Source: Hominifimenecus microfluidus (lineage in GTDB: Bacteria; Bacillota; Clostridia; Lachnospirales; Lachnospiraceae). From it: a DNA stretch of 64,000 nucleotides. Below are positions 62,601-64,000 of the stretch, piece after piece; the stretch's first letter is position 1; each line of letters begins with the position of its first letter. A program made the translations under genes and the position numbers. The stretch spans positions 57,563-121,562 of the forward strand of contig JAJEQR010000001.1 of NCBI GenBank assembly GCA_020687485.1. Direction: 5' to 3'. The notes below the pieces were generated by a model, which saw only the letters and a program-made list of their open reading frames with translations, did no database searches and had not been told where the DNA came from.

Positions 62601-63752
62601 GAGAGAATATCGCTCATCCCAGCCGGATTTTAGGGCGGCAGCGGGAACAACGGTGTAGGTTCCGGGGGTATTGCGCGCCGTATCCGCCGTGACCTCCACG
62701 CCGCTTGCGTCAAGCAGTCGATAGGAAAGAGCATTTTCCAGCACTGTATCCCGGTCATCCGTGCGTCCTTCGCTATCCAGCAGGCCGGTACAACTCACAA
62801 GGTCTGTTGGCAGCGCATCGCCCTTGGTGATGGTTGCACTGCCTGCCGTCACAGTGAGGGGGCGCGTACTGACAGCACCGCCGGTGAAAGCCGAACCGCT
62901 ATCTTTCGTCGATGCCATTGTCGTATCGGAAAAATACAGAAAATCGATCCAAGTTACGCGTGCGCTTGCCTTGATGGCTCGAATCTGGACGGTGTAGATG
63001 GACTTCCCCGGTTCGCTGGTGATGTCGGTGGTCTCCTGGTAAATTTCAAAGATCTCGGGATCCCGTATCAGCGCGGACCAGACGCCGTTTTCACCGGGGT
63101 TATTCACCCGGCACGTGTAAGTATAGGTATCTCCGTAGAACAACCCATTATCGAAATAGATCGGCCCCATAAAGTCCGCATTGAGATACTGGCGCACGGT
63201 CAGCGGAGCGGAAATGGACGCGTAGTCATCGCTGGTGATGGTGACGGTATGGGTCTCTGATTTGGATACTGGTTCCGTGGTGTTTTCGGTTTTCGTGCAG
63301 CTCAGCGTACCGTCGCTGTCTACATTCACACTGACCGGAATGGAGTGAGAAGTAGGCGGCGTGACCGCAGTGATTTTCGCTCCCTTTGGTGCCTTGCCCG
63401 GCTGGAAGAAATCCGCCGCCGTCCATGTACCATTTAGAACGCTATAGTAGCCGCCATCAGAACTGAGTTGAATCCGGATCACAGGGTCTACCAGATTCTC
63501 CGTGGGGAAAGACGAGGTGCTGATAGGCGCAACTTTCTGCTCGCTTTCTACTGTGGCACATTTACAGTTTTCCGGGTCGGCCCCCTCCGCACTGCAGACG
63601 GGGCAATCCGCATTCATGCTTTCCGCTGTGCAGGCTGTTTCACAGCTGCATACAGGCGGTTCTTCCGCACTGTCCTCCGCAAATGCCGCCGTGGGCAGCA
63701 ACCCTATCAACATCACACAGCAGAGCAGAAGACTTAAAATTCGTTTTCTCAT
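59694..63752 (-). CDS. large sortase-anchored cell-surface protein
   Basis: 1352-residue wall protein. Signal peptide about 1-25 (LLCCVMLIGLLPTAAFA), a cysteine-rich stretch (CSCETAC..CPVC..CKC), Ig/MBG-like segments, a DUF6273-like domain around residues 410-590 (FDLSGASIPGTVNTGNIFG to FGFRPVLEVPN), two Listeria/Bacteroides beta-grasp repeats (HANGGTINNG..GYTFKGWYYN and PENGEADITI..GYQFNGWDKA), several Cys-containing repeats (DHKCDVCDK, DHKCDLCGK, CEFCGESYGEL), and a C-terminal sorting region SPQTGD, hydrophobic helix, KKKRSVK. The motif SPQTG replaces canonical LPXTG. Likely adhesin or large surface structure carried by accessory DNA. The ATG overlaps the small gene upstream (ATGA). Confidence 0.88.
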   Translation of the reverse strand: MRKRILSLLLCCVMLIGLLPTAAFAEDSAEEPPVCSCETACTAESMNADCPVCSAEGADPENCKCATVESEQKVAPISTSSFPTENLVDPVIRIQLSSDGGYYSVLNGTWTAADFFQPGKAPKGAKITAVTPPTSHSIPVSVNVDSDGTLSCTKTENTTEPVSKSETHTVTITSDDYASISAPLTVRQYLNADFMGPIYFDNGLFYGDTYTYTCRVNNPGENGVWSALIRDPEIFEIYQETTDITSEPGKSIYTVQIRAIKASARVTWIDFLYFSDTTMASTKDSGSAFTGGAVSTRPLTVTAGSATITKGDALPTDLVSCTGLLDSEGRTDDRDTVLENALSYRLLDASGVEVTADTARNTPGTYTVVPAAALKSGWDERYSLNRVNGTLTVENKVEEQFTLTPGGTYYFDLSGASIPGTVNTGNIFGATSLPDTTLHYVPFTYAGTIEAYKLMSEMATTEEYAQQNKYPHSLFIADYVVTNDVSWDTLNTADLIFGKNYAGGGVDYTLRAPSVGSSYTGSGDSERGTPKSNEWDKILDKDDGYIKNWREMLSCGQDTTIRISASSRAVRGWNRSARFWTSYNTSSSSSYPTFGFRPVLEVPNSDTLDSGGLKAVTLDLGGGKLGGSSDAIHIIVKNGSAFTAPASDGLTRPDGNTGSYFMWLDGNGKSYEPGDSVPADVTELTVQWTAPTYTVTLHANGGTINNGNVTEYTYGVGATLPTDVTRTGYTFKGWYYNENLTGSPVTAIGDTETGNKEYWAKWEINQYTVTVKPENGEADITITQDYGTPITAPTLTREGYQFNGWDKAFPTTMPAENLTITAQWRDIAAPTGEIKIAENDWKSFLNTITFGLFFKDTQMVTVTAADNSGEAVTVEYLLSDKALTQSELARMTFTAYSAPFSINPDNEYVIYAKLTDTSGNVAYINTNGIVLDGTSPVITGIEAGKTYCTAQTITVDEKYIGTVKVNGTEVILDENGQFILSPASGEQTIVVTDKAGNETRVIVTVNDGHTYEWQSENGQYWQKCKFCNHETTKKDIPTTNISGADKVCRTQDYKFSFTLPEGATDAAYGYEFIGLGDGPLTPTFEGGMYCGVIKSAAYPAEETSFKLIVSAKTADGFEFSAEKTVAIQNEHSGGTATCTEQATCEICGEKYGDLKPHSYSVKWSTGEASHWHECTECRAKTDEAEHTDTNKDHKCDVCDKVLSECTDTNKDHKCDLCGKALSEHSGGKATCKDKAKCEFCGESYGELNANNHSDLKHFPAVAATKTAEGNIEYWYCSGCKKYYKDAAATQEIKQADTVTAKLPGGTVKPGADKSPQTGDNSNLLLWIALLFISGGAVTVTTVYGRKKKRSVK

Positions 63753-63997
63753 TTCGTTTCCTCCGTTTCGCTGCCGCTCGACAGCTTAAAATCGTATTTC
63801 ATTTCCAGCATGGCAAACAGCTTATACATAACCTCTGTGGCAATTGCCTTGATATCCAGTGATTGAATAAAGGCAAGCACATTTTCCTGTTCCGCCTCCG
63901 GTATCCGATACACCCGCATTGCCGCCGTCAAAAAGCGGCTGAGCTTGCGTTCCAACGGAAAATGAATATCACATTTTCTCGCCATATAGCTGCGCAT
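63749..63997 (-). CDS. small protein of unknown function before the surface protein gene
   Basis: 82-residue hydrophilic, mostly helical protein (MARKCDIHFPLERKLSRFLTAA ... ALAFIQSL-type helices ... EMKYDFK), no family recognised. The last four bases overlap the surface protein start, so they are probably co-transcribed. The frame is open to the window edge; ATG 63985 or a start outside the window is possible. Its context (mobilization genes, surface protein) suggests accessory DNA. Confidence 0.5.
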   Translation of the reverse strand: MRSYMARKCDIHFPLERKLSRFLTAAMRVYRIPEAEQENVLAFIQSLDIKAIATEVMYKLFAMLEMKYDFKLSSGSETEETK

Positions 63998-64000
63998 CAG

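Overview
The window looks like the chromosome of a Gram-positive Clostridia, most likely a Lachnospiraceae-type gut anaerobe. The reasons are a GC content near 50 percent, Firmicutes-type ribosome binding sites, sporulation-type proteins (a SpoIID-like protein and a SPOR-domain amidase), a TTTNACA-type Pho box, an ECF thiamine-precursor transporter (ThiW) and a Firmicutes-type 6S RNA. Most of it is ordinary core chromosome. Only the right end (about 58.6-64 kb) looks like accessory, mobile-element DNA.

Layout. 0-7.5 kb (minus strand): glutamate synthase large subunit (cut by the window edge), NADP isocitrate dehydrogenase and a SpoIID-like protein; the first two have perfect-consensus promoters. 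7.6-9.6 kb: a 145-bp palindromic element, a MATE exporter and 6S RNA. 9.6-12.7 kb: nucleoside salvage operon deoB-cdd-pdp. 12.8-15.3 kb: a radical SAM protein with its partner from the DNA-repair/modification-linked pair. 15.4-24.9 kb: a five-gene lipoprotein/ABC-transporter operon, an antiporter pseudogene, and a two-component system with an exported protein. The two promoters of this stretch carry the same 11-bp-period repeat array at the same distance from the -10 box, so I read it as one envelope-sensing module. 25-31.8 kb: pckA, thrC, ilvC, ilvN (the ilv promoter overlaps a perfect dyad) and a second MATE exporter. 31.9-37.8 kb: a NitT/TauT-type importer without a binding protein, and a MarR-controlled heterodimeric ABC exporter. 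38.0-41.0 kb: a PPIase lipoprotein, tRNA-Thr(CGT) flanked by two inverted copies of a structured repeat, and a DegV protein. 41.1-47.0 kb: cell-envelope genes (D,D-carboxypeptidase, amidase, an ABC-like protein with destroyed ATPase motifs, cardiolipin synthase). 47.2-51.0 kb: thyA-folA, then thiW-thiM-thiE behind a divergent TPP-riboswitch-like leader. 51.1-57.8 kb: the phosphate regulon phoR, phoB, phoU, pstB, pstA, pstC, pstS, with Pho-box arrays before phoB and pstS; PstS is circularly permuted. 58.0-58.6 kb: a SEC-C protein. 58.6-64 kb: mobilization remnants (oriT-like hairpins, a MobC-like gene, a gutted relaxase) and a 1352-residue sortase-anchored surface protein.

The strongest leads for follow-up are the two-promoter regulon at 15-25 kb, the thi leader variant, the paired structured repeats around tRNA-Thr, the permuted PstS and the dead ABC protein. 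No CRISPR array, intact insertion sequence or phage was seen. All homology statements come from recognising motifs by eye; no search was run.
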